Assembly (NCBI GenBank): GCA_902476355.1
Contig: CABSCS010000002.1
Coordinates: 1-64,000 of the forward strand
Reading direction: 5' to 3'
Source of the DNA: UMGS2069 sp900557585
Lineage (GTDB): Bacteria > Bacillota > Clostridia > Christensenellales > UBA1242
DNA length: 64,000 nt
Part shown: positions 1 through 9,139 of the stretch, one piece after another
How the letters are laid out: every line of letters begins with the position of its first letter
Numbering within the stretch: the stretch's first letter is position 1
Position numbers and translations under genes: made by a program
The notes under the pieces: generated by a model
Seen by the model: only the letters and a program-made list of their open reading frames with translations
Databases searched by the model: none
Told to the model about the DNA's origin: nothing

Positions 1-983
1 CTGCGGGCAACACCGTGATTGTGAAGCCATCGGCATATTCGCCAGCAACAAGTGCACTTATTGCAGAAATTTTGAACAGCACTTTCAGTGAAAACTATGT
101 ATACACTGTTCTTGGTGGAAGAGAGGTGAACCAAGATTTGCTCACTCTTCCTTTTAACCACATTTTCTTTACGGGTTCAAAGGCTGTTGGACACGAGGTT
201 TTGCGTCAGGCGGAAAAGAACTTTGTTCCTGTAACTTTGGAACTTGGCGGAAAAAGCCCTTGCATTGTTTGTTCGGGAGTAGACGCTAAAAAAGTTGCAA
301 AACGAATTGTTTTTGGAAAGTTCATGAACGTTGGTCAAACTTGCATTGCACCAGACTATGTTTTGGTTCATGAAAGCGTGAAACCACTTTTGATGCAGTC
401 TTTGATTTGCGAAATTCAAGCACAATATGGCGAAAACACTTTGTCAGACCCAAACTATGGCAAAATGATTTCAAAGAAACATTTTGACAAAGCACTTGCA
501 CTTCTTGAAAATCAAACACCAGTTTATGGCGGAAAAAGCGATGAAGAATCTTTGAAAATTGAGCCAACAATTGTTGAAGACCCTTCGCTTGACTCTTCAC
601 TTATGCAAGAAGAAATCTTTGCGCCAATTTTGCCAGTTGTAACTTTTAAAACCAACGAAGAGGCGCTCGAAATCATTTCAAGAAACCCAACACCTCTTGC
701 TCTTTATGTTTTTTCAAACGACAAAAAAGTTCAAGACTATTTCCTTGAAAAAGTTCAGTTTGGTGGGGCAACTGTGAACGACACACTCATGCACATTGTT
801 TCTCCTCGTCTTGCTTTTGGTGGGGTTGGTTCAAGCGGTCTTGGTGCATATCACGGCAAACGCGGTTTTGACACTTTCTCACACTATAAATCAATTTTGA
901 GGAAATCGCTTAAATGTGACATGGCAATTCGCTATCGTCCTTTTGGAAAGTTTAAAAAGAAAATGATAAGAAAATTTATGTAG
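1..983 (+). CDS. Aldehyde dehydrogenase, class 3-like (5' end outside window)
   Basis: This is the C-terminal two thirds of an NAD(P)-dependent aldehyde dehydrogenase, which oxidises aldehydes to acids. The frame is already open at base 3, reading AGNTVIVKPS, so the GTG at 15 is internal and the true start lies upstream. Two family landmarks are visible. The general-base glutamate sits in TLELGGKSP (codon 240-242), and the nucleophilic cysteine sits in NVGQTC (codon 342-344). The tail has the class 3 pattern FGGVGSSGLGAYHGKRGFDTFSH. A basic C-terminal segment (RPFGKFKKKMIRKF) is typical of class 3 enzymes that act on medium or long-chain aldehydes. The substrate is not visible from sequence. 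A hairpin terminator follows directly. Confidence 0.93.
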   Translation, partial: AGNTVIVKPSAYSPATSALIAEILNSTFSENYVYTVLGGREVNQDLLTLPFNHIFFTGSKAVGHEVLRQAEKNFVPVTLELGGKSPCIVCSGVDAKKVAKRIVFGKFMNVGQTCIAPDYVLVHESVKPLLMQSLICEIQAQYGENTLSDPNYGKMISKKHFDKALALLENQTPVYGGKSDEESLKIEPTIVEDPSLDSSLMQEEIFAPILPVVTFKTNEEALEIISRNPTPLALYVFSNDKKVQDYFLEKVQFGGATVNDTLMHIVSPRLAFGGVGSSGLGAYHGKRGFDTFSHYKSILRKSLKCDMAIRYRPFGKFKKKMIRKFM

Positions 984-986
984 AAA

Positions 987-1014
987 AGCACCATTTGGTG
1001 CTTTTTTATTTTTG
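987..1014 (+). terminator. Intrinsic terminator after the aldehyde dehydrogenase gene
   Basis: An AGCACCA/TGGTGCT stem with a minimal loop is followed by a T-rich tract. Confidence 0.85.
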
Positions 1015-1037
1015 TCTATTCACAAATCATGAAAATA

Positions 1038-1046
1038 TGATATAAT
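1038..1046 (+). promoter_or_regulatory. Extended -10 promoter of the NADAR-GNAT operon
   Basis: TGATATAAT forms an extended -10 element. No good -35 box lies 17 bases upstream. It sits 19 bases before the NADAR start codon. Confidence 0.45.
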
Positions 1047-1064
1047 AAAAAAGAGGAGAAAAAT

Positions 1065-1706
1065 ATGCGAAACATTTTTAAAGATGCAAAAATCAAAAAA
1101 GAACTTAAACGTTTTAAAGAGTTTAAAAACAATTATAATTTTGAATATCGTCCTCTTGAAAAGAAGGGTGAAAGTGTGTTTTTCATGGGAACTTGCATTC
1201 GTGAAAATGAAGATGCAGAATGGGTTTCTGAAACTGACGATTTTGTGAATGTGAGTTATAAAGGTCATGGGAAACTTCCAAAAGTTCTTTCAAATTTGTT
1301 TCCATATGAGTTTTATTTTAAAGGGCACAAGTTTGCTTCTGTTGAAGGCTTTTTTCAAGGCATAAAGTTCAAAAACAAAAAAGCACAAAAACTTGTTTTC
1401 AAAATGTATGGAACAATGTCAAACAACATTAAAGTTGCACAAGATTATGATTGGCAAAAAGAGCAAGCAATCTATTTTCTTGGCAAAAAATATAACCGAC
1501 ACAGTAAAGAATATGAAGAACTTTGTGACGAACTTTATTGTGCACTTTTGCAAAATCCGCTTTATGTTGGTGCGTTGAAAGCGGTTGGTGAAAAATATAT
1601 TTTGCACGCAATCGGCTGTGAAGATGACAGCCTTACAGTTTTTTCAAGATTTGAGTTTGAAAGAGAACTCAATTGTTTGAAAGATTATTGTTTGAAAAAC
1701 AAATAG
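1065..1706 (+). CDS. NADAR (YbiA-like) domain protein
   Basis: This 213-residue protein resembles the NADAR superfamily (YbiA/RibX). The family hydrolyses N-glycosidic bonds in riboflavin precursors or ADP-ribose conjugates, and some members reverse guanine ADP-ribosylation. The signature block LSNLFPYEFYFKGHKFASVEGFFQ (residues about 76-99) matches the family pattern SNF-P followed by the S-E-x-x-F-Q motif. The C-terminal Y-x-G-AL--GEKYI-HAIG segment also fits. The first 70 residues are a charged extension not typical of short YbiA proteins. An AAGAGGAG ribosome site precedes ATG 1065. The stop codon overlaps the ribosome site of the GNAT gene 10 bases downstream, so the two genes form one operon. 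The actual substrate is unknown. Confidence 0.7.
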   Translation: MRNIFKDAKIKKELKRFKEFKNNYNFEYRPLEKKGESVFFMGTCIRENEDAEWVSETDDFVNVSYKGHGKLPKVLSNLFPYEFYFKGHKFASVEGFFQGIKFKNKKAQKLVFKMYGTMSNNIKVAQDYDWQKEQAIYFLGKKYNRHSKEYEELCDELYCALLQNPLYVGALKAVGEKYILHAIGCEDDSLTVFSRFEFERELNCLKDYCLKNK

Positions 1707-1716
1707 GAGAAAAGAA

Positions 1717-2265
1717 ATGGCAAAAATTTATTTTAAGCAATATGACAAAGAAAAACACGAACCACTTTTGCGTGAATGGCAAAACGACAAAGGTGCAAGA
1801 GACAATTGTGTTGATAACTATACAACTTTTGGGCTTCTTGACATTTATGGAGACATTGTTGATTTACTTGGTTTTTACGATCCTGTTCAAACCGATGAAG
1901 AGTTTCTGAAAACTTTTATTGCGTTTAATCAGACGGGCAAAGATGTTGGACTTGTCATTCTTGACCATGTCACATTTGAAAACAAAACAACCGCACTAAA
2001 TGTTTTCCACATCATTGTTCGTCCAGACGAGCAGGGCAAGGGATATGGCTCTGCAATGATGGAAAAAGTTGTTTTTGCGGGCGAAAAAATGATGGGCAGA
2101 CGCGTTGATGAAGTTCTTGCAAGCGTTGACCCAGACAACATGCCAAGCAGTCACATGATGGAAAAACGCGGGTTCAAAATTATTCATAAAACTGGCGCTT
2201 TCAACATTTATAGTCTTGACATGAAAGAGAAAAAGAAACAAATATGCGCCGAGCCTGAAAAATAA
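1717..2265 (+). CDS. GNAT family N-acetyltransferase
   Basis: A 182-residue acetyltransferase of the GNAT fold, which transfers acetyl from acetyl-CoA to an amine. The acetyl-CoA-binding motif A is clear: an IIVRPDEQGKGYGSAMM segment (residues about 105-121) with the Q/R-x-x-G-x-G/A pyrophosphate loop. It is followed by a helix and the motif B region SSHMMEKRGF. The ribosome site AGGAGA lies 6 bases before ATG 1717, within the last codons of the NADAR gene. The short basic tail (KEKKKQICAEPEK) is not part of the fold. The substrate cannot be inferred. The tight operon with NADAR suggests a shared stress or nucleotide-modification context, which is inference only. Confidence 0.82.
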   Translation: MAKIYFKQYDKEKHEPLLREWQNDKGARDNCVDNYTTFGLLDIYGDIVDLLGFYDPVQTDEEFLKTFIAFNQTGKDVGLVILDHVTFENKTTALNVFHIIVRPDEQGKGYGSAMMEKVVFAGEKMMGRRVDEVLASVDPDNMPSSHMMEKRGFKIIHKTGAFNIYSLDMKEKKKQICAEPEK

Positions 2266-2334
2266 AAAAACAAAATAAATTTTGTAAAAATGTTGTGAAA
2301 AACAAAATAAAATATCGTGAAAAACAGAACAATA

Positions 2335-2360
2335 AAAGCCACCGAATTGGTGGCTTTTTT
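2335..2360. terminator. Bidirectional terminator between the GNAT gene and a convergent gene
   Basis: Perfect AAAGCCACC/GGTGGCTTT stem with a T tract on the plus strand and an A tract upstream, so it can also serve the convergent gene ending at 2509. Confidence 0.85.
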
Positions 2361-2508
2361 TAACTCTTTTTAAATTTTTTTGTTTTATAGGTGTTGTGTT
2401 TATGTTTTTACTTTTTTTTGATATAAAGTTAAAAACCATTTTTACGCAGACCATAAACACTATGATTTTATTTGATTTTTAAATGATTTTAATTGTACAT
2501 TATTTTGT

Positions 2509-3588
2509 TTAAAACTTTCCAGATTGTGAAAGTTCGTTGTCTGCATTTTCAACAATTTTTGAAATGTCTTGAATAATGTTTCCGTCAAGTTCTGGATGGT
2601 GTTGTTTGTCTTTTTCAGACATATATGTGTCAACTGTAAGTGAGAAAACATTGCTATAATCATCAAAATATGATTTGCAGTTTGGAAAGTGGTGTTCAAA
2701 ACGCAACATCACATTCACAAGTTTGTTCACTGCATTAAACTCGATTCGGTTTGCTTCGTTTTCGGCATCTTCTTCGTTTCCTGTTTTGTTCAAAACTTGG
2801 TTAAGGTGTGATTGATAACGAAGGGGCATATAGGAATGAATCTTAAAATTTTTGATTCCGTGATGTTCCATATAGGTTGCAAAAATTGTGAAAGCAACAA
2901 GCGACGATGGCGAAACTTGTGCAATGTCATCTTCGGGGTTAACATTTTTGTTCACTGCACGAAAATGGCGGTCTAATTTTTTGTAAAGCGCAGTTTTTTC
3001 TTTCACGGGTTTGTTTTGAATTGCGAAAACATGAACATTTTTCTTGTCGTCAAAACCAAAGGTTATTCGTGGCAGTTCATAACTTTCGTTTTCGTTTGAA
3101 AGCGTAAGTTTCATGCGATAGGGTGCTTCAAGGTTCGACGCTGCTTTGTTCACCTCGCCATAAACATCAAGCCCCATATATTCGCCAAGATAGCGGAGTT
3201 TTTTTGAGCACTTGTTTGAAATCATTTGGTGGCGAAGGTCAATATAGGCATAAATGTTTTCAAAATCAGCAGGGGTTGCAGAAACAAAAACATCAAAAAT
3301 CAATTTCTTTATAAAGTTCTCATCGTTAAGACCCCAATATTCTTGTTCAAGGCGATGAAAATGTTTTGCGTCTGGCAAATAGGTGTCAAACTTTCTTGCA
3401 AGTTCCTGAATTGAGGAAACTTTCAAAACTGGAAGAAGCCCAGGAACTTCTTCTTGGTTTCGGTGGTTTGTCAAAAACTTCACATAAAATTTCCACGAAG
3501 AATCAATGTCGGTTGTTTTCAGTTTAACACAGCCTTTTTGGGCTTCTTCTAAAACTTCTTGCAAAATTTCAAGTGTTGATTTTTCCAT
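2509..3588 (-). CDS. Hypothetical cytoplasmic protein
   Basis: A 359-residue protein that I do not recognise. The start MEKSTLEIL is chosen because GGAGGG lies just upstream (3593-3598). An in-frame extension to 3663 lacks a ribosome site. There is no signal peptide or membrane segment. Features seen: an N-terminal helical part, a central beta-rich block (PYRMKLTLSNENESYELP, then KNVHVFAIQNKPVKEKTALYKKLDR), and a conserved-looking segment VSPSSLVAFTIFATYMEHHGIKNFKIHSYMPLRYQ. Its size and acidic/aromatic composition recall the HopA1-like gene at 28689-29690, but I cannot align the two convincingly. It is single-gene, read from its own strand, and converges on the GNAT operon. Confidence 0.75.
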   Translation of the reverse strand: MEKSTLEILQEVLEEAQKGCVKLKTTDIDSSWKFYVKFLTNHRNQEEVPGLLPVLKVSSIQELARKFDTYLPDAKHFHRLEQEYWGLNDENFIKKLIFDVFVSATPADFENIYAYIDLRHQMISNKCSKKLRYLGEYMGLDVYGEVNKAASNLEAPYRMKLTLSNENESYELPRITFGFDDKKNVHVFAIQNKPVKEKTALYKKLDRHFRAVNKNVNPEDDIAQVSPSSLVAFTIFATYMEHHGIKNFKIHSYMPLRYQSHLNQVLNKTGNEEDAENEANRIEFNAVNKLVNVMLRFEHHFPNCKSYFDDYSNVFSLTVDTYMSEKDKQHHPELDGNIIQDISKIVENADNELSQSGKF

Positions 3589-3834
3589 TTTGCCCTCCAT
3601 ATTTTTTATGATAATATTATACCAAAAAAACCACAAAATGTCAATGTTGCTGGGTTTGAGCATTATTTGTAAGTGTGCATGTTTTTATGTTTTTAGAACA
3701 CAAAATGGTGAATATATGTTGCTTGAAACATGTTTTTGTGACCGAAAAGATACGAAATAAAATAAAATGTTTTTAACAAAAAACATGGCATAATGTTAAA
3801 AATATACAAACTTTTTGAGCCATGCTTTTTTGTT

Positions 3835-3863
3835 TGCGAAGAGCGGTGCGAGTGTGTCATAAT
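3835..3863 (+). promoter_or_regulatory. Probable promoter of fhs
   Basis: TTGCGA (3835-3840), 17-base spacer, CATAAT (3858-3863). It lies 31 bases upstream of the fhs start. Confidence 0.45.
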
Positions 3864-3894
3864 AAAACAAAGAGAAAAAAGGGGGGACACAATC

Positions 3895-5556
3895 ATGACA
3901 GACATTGAAATTGCAAACAGCATTAAAATGCAAGACATTAAAACCGTTGCAAAAAAACTTGGCATTCAGGAAGACAAACTTGAATTCTATGGCAAATATA
4001 AGGCCAAAATAGATGACAAAAATCTTAACCCAAAAGGGAAACTTGTGCTTGTAACGGCAATCAATCCAACAAGTGCGGGAGAGGGCAAAACCACAGTTTC
4101 AATTGGACTTGCCGACGCATTCACAGAGTTAAAGCAAAGTGTTTGTTTGGCGCTTCGTGAGCCCTCTTTGGGGCCTGTTTTTGGTGTTAAAGGAGGGGCA
4201 ACCGGTGGTGGATACAGCCAAATTGTTCCAATGGAAGACATCAACCTTCATTTCACTGGCGACTTTCACGCAATCACTTCGGCAAACAACTTGCTTTGCT
4301 CATATCTTGACAATCACATTTTCCAAGGAAATGCGCTTTCAATCGACCCAGACAAAGTTGTTTTCAACCGCTGTCTTGACATAAACGATCGTGCACTTCG
4401 CGATGTTGTTGTTGGCGGTGGTGCGAAAAATGGAACACCAAGAAGAGAGCGTTTCAACATTACTGCCGCAAGCGAGATTATGGCAATTTTGTGCCTTTCA
4501 AAAGACCTTGAAGATTTAAAAGAAAGGCTTGGAAACATTTTGGTTGCCTATACAACAAAAAACAAACCAGTTTATGCAAAAGATTTGCTTGTTCACGAGG
4601 CAATGGCAATTTTGCTTAAAGACGCAATCAAACCAAACCTTGTTCAAACTCTTGCACACACACCAGCAATTGTTCATGGCGGACCTTTTGCAAACATTGC
4701 TCATGGTTGCAACACCATTATTGCAACAAAAATGGCAATGACCCATGCAAAATACACAATCACCGAGGCGGGCTTTGGTGCCGACCTTGGCGCACAAAAG
4801 TTTCTTGACACAAAGTGCCGAGTTGCAAACCTTAAACCAAATGCAGTTGTGATTGTTGCAACAATAAAGGCTTTGAAACTTCATGGCGGAGAAGATAAAA
4901 ATAATCTGAAACAAGAAAATGTTTCGGCTGTGAAAAAAGGAATGGCAAACCTTGAACGCCATGTGAAAAACATTTTGAATGTATATTCACTTCCTTGCGT
5001 CGTTGCAATAAACAAGTTCACTTCGGACACCGAGGCTGAAATTGATGTTGTGAAAAAGGGTGTTGAAAAACTTGGCGTGAAAGCCATTGTTGCCGATGTT
5101 TGGGGCAAGGGTGGAAAAGGAACAATTGACCTTGCAAAAGAGGTTATGGCTCTTTGTGAAAAAGACAACAGCACTTTCAAGTTTTCATATGACACAAACG
5201 ACAAAATCAAAAAGAAAATCAAAGACATTTCAACAAAAATCTATGGTGCTGGAAAGGTTACCTATTCTGAAAAAGCACTTGCAGACATGAAAGATATTGA
5301 AAAACTCAAAAAAGACAATCTTCCAATCATCATTGCAAAAACACAATATTCTTTCAGCGACAACCAAACTTTGCTTGGTGCTCCAAAAGGCTTTGAACTG
5401 AACATTCGCGAACTTCAACTTCGAAATGGTGCAGGATTCATTGTTGCGGTTGCTGGAAACATGCTTTTAATGCCAGGGCTTTCAAAAACCCCTGCCGGCG
5501 AAAAAATGCACATTCACGAAGAAAACGGAAAAACAATCATAGAAGGCTTGTTTTAA
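3895..5556 (+). CDS. fhs: Formate-tetrahydrofolate ligase
   Basis: This enzyme makes 10-formyl-tetrahydrofolate from formate, THF and ATP. It feeds purine and methyl pathways or the Wood-Ljungdahl branch. Its 553 residues match the family length (about 555). The ATP loop PTSAGEGKTT lies near residues 57-67. LREPSLGPVFGVKGGATGGGY follows, as do the DINLHFTGDFHAI block and the C-terminal GAGFIVAVAGNMLLMPGL. ATG 3895 is chosen because a strong GGGGGG ribosome site lies 8 bases upstream. The longer in-frame start has none. It is transcribed alone between its own promoter and a terminator. A formate/nitrite channel at 29827-30489 may supply substrate. Confidence 0.97.
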   Translation: MTDIEIANSIKMQDIKTVAKKLGIQEDKLEFYGKYKAKIDDKNLNPKGKLVLVTAINPTSAGEGKTTVSIGLADAFTELKQSVCLALREPSLGPVFGVKGGATGGGYSQIVPMEDINLHFTGDFHAITSANNLLCSYLDNHIFQGNALSIDPDKVVFNRCLDINDRALRDVVVGGGAKNGTPRRERFNITAASEIMAILCLSKDLEDLKERLGNILVAYTTKNKPVYAKDLLVHEAMAILLKDAIKPNLVQTLAHTPAIVHGGPFANIAHGCNTIIATKMAMTHAKYTITEAGFGADLGAQKFLDTKCRVANLKPNAVVIVATIKALKLHGGEDKNNLKQENVSAVKKGMANLERHVKNILNVYSLPCVVAINKFTSDTEAEIDVVKKGVEKLGVKAIVADVWGKGGKGTIDLAKEVMALCEKDNSTFKFSYDTNDKIKKKIKDISTKIYGAGKVTYSEKALADMKDIEKLKKDNLPIIIAKTQYSFSDNQTLLGAPKGFELNIRELQLRNGAGFIVAVAGNMLLMPGLSKTPAGEKMHIHEENGKTIIEGLF

Positions 5557-5575
5557 AAAAATACAAACAAAAGAA

Positions 5576-5602
5576 AAGGGCACTTGGCGGTGTCCTTTTT
5601 TT
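5576..5602 (+). terminator. Terminator of fhs
   Basis: AAGGGCAC/GTGTCCTT stem with one G-T pair and a 6-base loop, then seven T residues. Confidence 0.85.
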
Positions 5603-5675
5603 GTTTCTTTTTTGATTGGGTTTAAACAATTATATTGTATTTTTTTGTGTGTTGTTGATAACTTTTCAAAGAAAG

Positions 5676-6500
5676 TTAAACTTTTTCTTGATTTTTGGCT
5701 GTTCGAAGAAATTCGGCAAGTTCGCTCATTGGAACAATTTCAATTCCCATGTTTTTAATGTCTTTCACACCTTCGGAAATTGCTTTTGCTGTGTTTTCTC
5801 CGCCATGAGAGCCAACGTGACCAATTACAATTGCAAAGCCTTTTGCTTTTGCCATTTCAGCACCTGCCATAAGGTGGCGATGAACACCATCAAAAGTTTT
5901 ATTTCCGCCTGGTTCCAAAAATTCGTCACGTCCAAGATAAAGAACATGTTTGTCTTCGGCAACTTTTGCGCATTGAGTGTTTATGTGTGTTCTGCTGTCA
6001 ACAAAGAAAAGGTTGTGCGAAGAGGCATAGTCATAGATGTGCGCCATAGTGTTTTTGTCTTGGCAAACGCCTGAACCAATGTGAATGTTAAAGCCCTTTG
6101 CGCCGTGAACAGTTTCAAGTGCGCTGTCAATTTTTCGGTTCACGGTTTCGGCACTGTCTCCAATAGAAATATAGTTTGGCCCATACCATGAAAGGGGAAG
6201 GTTCACGTGTGCTTGCATTGGCATGTGCAAAATCACTTCTTTTCCACTTTCAAGAATTTGGTCGCTGTTCTTTTCGCTGTTTTCAAGGTTTGGCATCACA
6301 GCGCAAGTGAGGGGTGCGTCAACTTTGAGCATGGTTTCAACACCAGATTGGTCAAACCCTCCAAAGTCGTCAATGATAATTGCCATTTTGGGCGACTGGT
6401 TTTCTGCCCAAACTCTTTCGCCTGACAGCGGTGATGAAACCGAGAATGCCAACCCAAAGGCAAGCAAAAATATGAATGATAAATATACAAGTTTTTTCAT
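5676..6500 (-). CDS. Secreted divergent polysaccharide deacetylase (YibQ-like)
   Basis: A 274-residue protein with an N-terminal signal sequence (MKKLVYLSFIFLLAFGLAF). It is followed by a divergent polysaccharide deacetylase domain (DUF610/YibQ family, NodB-like fold). Family landmarks are MAIIIDDFGG (metal-site aspartates), DAPLTCAVMP, EVILHMPMQAH, GFNIHIGSGV, LFFVDSRT and a C-terminal AIVIGHVG. The likely site is the cell surface, possibly acting on peptidoglycan or another glycan. Activity is not proven for this family. The start is set at 6500 because the signal peptide begins there. No ribosome site is obvious, and a longer TTG-initiated frame to 6548 would spoil the signal peptide. It is divergent from recD2. 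Confidence 0.85.
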   Translation of the reverse strand: MKKLVYLSFIFLLAFGLAFSVSSPLSGERVWAENQSPKMAIIIDDFGGFDQSGVETMLKVDAPLTCAVMPNLENSEKNSDQILESGKEVILHMPMQAHVNLPLSWYGPNYISIGDSAETVNRKIDSALETVHGAKGFNIHIGSGVCQDKNTMAHIYDYASSHNLFFVDSRTHINTQCAKVAEDKHVLYLGRDEFLEPGGNKTFDGVHRHLMAGAEMAKAKGFAIVIGHVGSHGGENTAKAISEGVKDIKNMGIEIVPMSELAEFLRTAKNQEKV

Positions 6501-6561
6501 ATTTGTGGTTTGTGTTTTTTTTAACAAAAATATACAAATCATTTTCAAGTTTTCAAGGTTG

Positions 6562-6590
6562 TTGACATTTTTTGTGAATGCTTGTATGAT
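6562..6590 (+). promoter_or_regulatory. Consensus promoter of recD2, abutting its start codon
   Basis: TTGACA (6562-6567), 17-base spacer, TATGAT (6585-6590). The expected start of transcription (about 6597) coincides with an ATG, so the transcript looks leaderless. Confidence 0.75.
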
Positions 6591-6596
6591 ATGAGT

Positions 6597-8816
6597 ATGA
6601 AACTTAATGGAACAATCAAAGACATAATTTTCAGAAACAACGAAAACGACTATACCATTTTAGAGATTTCCCAAGGCATGCTTTCAACCGTTGCAACCGG
6701 CAAATTTCCAATTGTTGGAATTGGTGAAGAGGTTGAACTTGAAGGGGAATATCAAAACAATGCAAAATATGGCCGTCAATTTGTTGCGACAAAAATTCAC
6801 ATCAGCGAACCAACCGATGAAGAAAGCATTGTGAAATATCTTTCCTCGGGGCTCATTTCTGGGGTTGGCGTTGTCACCGCGTCGAACATTGTTCGTGTTT
6901 TTAAAAAGGACACACTTTCGATTATTGAATCTTCGCCCGAAAGGCTTGCAGAAATAAAAGGAATCAGCAAACGAAAGGCTCTTGAAATTTCGCAAACATT
7001 TTCTGTCATAAAAAAGATGCAACAAGCGGTCATGTTTCTTCAAAAATATGAAATTTCAACAAACATGGCGGTAAAGATTTTTGACACCTATAAAGACCGG
7101 ACCGAAAGAGTTTTGACTAAAAATCCATATAAACTTATTGAAGATGTCGAGGGAATTGGTTTTAAAACTGCCGACAAAATTGCTTTCAATATGGGCATTG
7201 CAAAAGACAGCCAGTTCCGTATTCGTGCAGGCATTTTATATTGTCTTGGTGAACTTGCAGACAAGCAAGGCTCAACTGTGATTGAAAGAACAAGACTAAC
7301 CGAGTCGGTGGTGGGAGTTTTGGAACTTCCAGAAGACTATCAAGGTGACATTGAATCACAAATCACAACACTTGAAATCGAGGGGCTTGTGAAAAGCACA
7401 ACGCTTGAAAATGAAGAGGCAGTTGCAATTTCAAAACTCTATTCAATGGAAAAATATATTGCCGACAAACTTAAACTTTTGCTTCAAAGTGCAGAAGAAG
7501 TTCATGCTGACATTGACGCGGACATAAACGAGTTTGAAAGAGTGAACAACTTGCTTTTGCACTCGGGTCAAAAAGAAGCAATAAAAACCGCAATTGAGCA
7601 AGGTGTTGTAATCATTACTGGTGGTCCTGGAACCGGAAAAACAACAATCATAAAAGCAATTTTAAAAATCTTGTCTGCAAGAGGAAAAGTTGTTCAACTG
7701 CTTGCTCCAACTGGTCGTGCTTCAAAAAGAATGGAAGAGCAAACCGGAAAAAGTGCATCAACAATTCACCGCGGTCTTGAAATGGGATATAACAACGGAA
7801 AACTTGGTTTCACACGAAATGAAAACAACCCACTTGATGCCGATGCGATTATTGTTGATGAGGTTTCGATGATAGACCTTTATGTTGCCTCTGCACTTTT
7901 GAAGGCAACAAGACTTGGAACAAAAGTGATTTTTGTTGGGGATAAAGACCAACTTATGAGTGTTGGAGCAGGAAATGTTTTGTCTGACATGATTGCTTCG
8001 GGCGAAATTCCTGTTGTGTCACTTTCGCAAATCTATCGCCAAGCAGAAGACAGCCGAATCATTGTGAATGCTCACCAAATCAACAATGGCGAAATGCCCG
8101 ACCTTTCTGCAAAAAGCAACGACTTTTTTTACAGTTCAAGTTTTGTTCCAGAAAAGGTTGCAGAAGAAATTGTTGAAATGGTTTCAACAAGGATTCCAAA
8201 GTTTAAAGATGGCATCGACTCTTCGGACATTCAAGTTATTGCGCCAATGAAGTCTGGGGTTGCAGGAACCAACAATTTAAACCTTTTGCTTCGTGAAAAA
8301 CTCAATCCTGCTTCGCGTGATAAAGAAGAAATTGAAATTCACAAAAATGTGTTCAGAGTGGGCGACAAGGTGATGCAAACCAGCAACAACTATGAACAAG
8401 AGTGGATAAAACAAGAGGGTGACAACCTTATCGGTGGCATGGGCGTTTTTAATGGCGATATGGGGCACATTGATTTTATCAACAAGAAAAGTGGAGAAGT
8501 GTATGTAACCTTTGATGACGGGCGACGTGCGGGCTATTCAATTGTTGACCTTGAAGACCTTGTGCTTGCCTATGCAATCACCATTCACAAAAGCCAAGGA
8601 AGCGAGTTTGACGCAGTCATTATTCCTGTTCTTGGTGGAAACCCAATGCTTTATAACAAAAACCTCCTTTACACTGCGGTTACGCGTGCAAAGAAAATGG
8701 TTGTTTTGATTGGAAAGAAAACTAATATTTATCACATGATTAAAAACAACTATCAAACAAAACGAAACACAATGCTTAAAAAGTTTTTGCAAGAAAACAC
8801 ATATGCTTTGTCATAA
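6597..8816 (+). CDS. recD2: RecD2-type SF1B helicase
   Basis: An ATP-dependent 5'-3' DNA helicase of the RecD2/YrrC type (739 residues, usual size), acting in replication and repair without RecBC. Domains in order: an N-terminal OB-like region, then helix-hairpin-helix repeats (YLSSGLISGVGVVTASNIV, IKGISKRKALEIS, IEDVEGIGFKTADKIA; residues about 80-200). The helicase core has Walker A GGPGTGKTT (342-350), Walker B IIVDEVSMID, motif QIYRQ, and the UvrD_C2-like motif AITIHKSQGSEFD with final TAVTRAKK. The start is uncertain. ATGs at 6591 and 6597 are both in frame and neither has a Shine-Dalgarno site. The promoter position favours 6597. yabP follows 41 bases downstream. Confidence 0.95.
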   Translation: MKLNGTIKDIIFRNNENDYTILEISQGMLSTVATGKFPIVGIGEEVELEGEYQNNAKYGRQFVATKIHISEPTDEESIVKYLSSGLISGVGVVTASNIVRVFKKDTLSIIESSPERLAEIKGISKRKALEISQTFSVIKKMQQAVMFLQKYEISTNMAVKIFDTYKDRTERVLTKNPYKLIEDVEGIGFKTADKIAFNMGIAKDSQFRIRAGILYCLGELADKQGSTVIERTRLTESVVGVLELPEDYQGDIESQITTLEIEGLVKSTTLENEEAVAISKLYSMEKYIADKLKLLLQSAEEVHADIDADINEFERVNNLLLHSGQKEAIKTAIEQGVVIITGGPGTGKTTIIKAILKILSARGKVVQLLAPTGRASKRMEEQTGKSASTIHRGLEMGYNNGKLGFTRNENNPLDADAIIVDEVSMIDLYVASALLKATRLGTKVIFVGDKDQLMSVGAGNVLSDMIASGEIPVVSLSQIYRQAEDSRIIVNAHQINNGEMPDLSAKSNDFFYSSSFVPEKVAEEIVEMVSTRIPKFKDGIDSSDIQVIAPMKSGVAGTNNLNLLLREKLNPASRDKEEIEIHKNVFRVGDKVMQTSNNYEQEWIKQEGDNLIGGMGVFNGDMGHIDFINKKSGEVYVTFDDGRRAGYSIVDLEDLVLAYAITIHKSQGSEFDAVIIPVLGGNPMLYNKNLLYTAVTRAKKMVVLIGKKTNIYHMIKNNYQTKRNTMLKKFLQENTYALS

Positions 8817-8857
8817 TTTGTCAAAATCTCCTGTATATTTTAGTGGGAGATTTTTTA

Positions 8858-9139
8858 ATGGAGAATAAAAAACAAATCATAGAGGGCAAGCCTCATCAAG
8901 TTACAATTGACAACCGCAAACGCATTATGCTTTCGGGCATTTTAGAGGTTGTCAGCAGTCAAGACAAAACCGTTGTTTGCAAAATTGCTGGAAAAGTGGT
9001 TTATATTTTCGGAAAAGAACTTCGTGTTTCAAAACTTTCGCTTGAAGAGGGAACGCTTATTGTTGACGGAGAGATTGACGGGCTTTCATATAAAGACGCA
9101 CAATCTAGCAAATCTTTTTTCAAAAGGATTTTTAAATAG
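8858..9139 (+). CDS. yabP: Sporulation protein YabP
   Basis: A 93-residue YabP/YqfC-family protein, known in Bacillus as a sporulation protein expressed in the mother cell. Family pattern seen: HQVTIDNRKRIMLSGILEVVSSQDKTVVCKIAGKVVYIFGKELRVSKLSLEEGTLIVDGEIDGLSY. This covers almost the whole protein and has a compact beta-rich domain. ATG 8858 is used because a GGGAGA ribosome site lies about 8 bases upstream. Its stop overlaps the GTG start of yabQ by one base, giving translational coupling. The order yabP-yabQ-divIC is the conserved one. Confidence 0.88.
   Translation: MENKKQIIEGKPHQVTIDNRKRIMLSGILEVVSSQDKTVVCKIAGKVVYIFGKELRVSKLSLEEGTLIVDGEIDGLSYKDAQSSKSFFKRIFK

Noticed and set aside
3589..3663. 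N-terminal extension of the hypothetical protein (MLKPSNIDILWFFWYN...)
   Set aside because: GGAGGG lies before the internal ATG at 3588. The extension reads through promoter-like AT-rich DNA.
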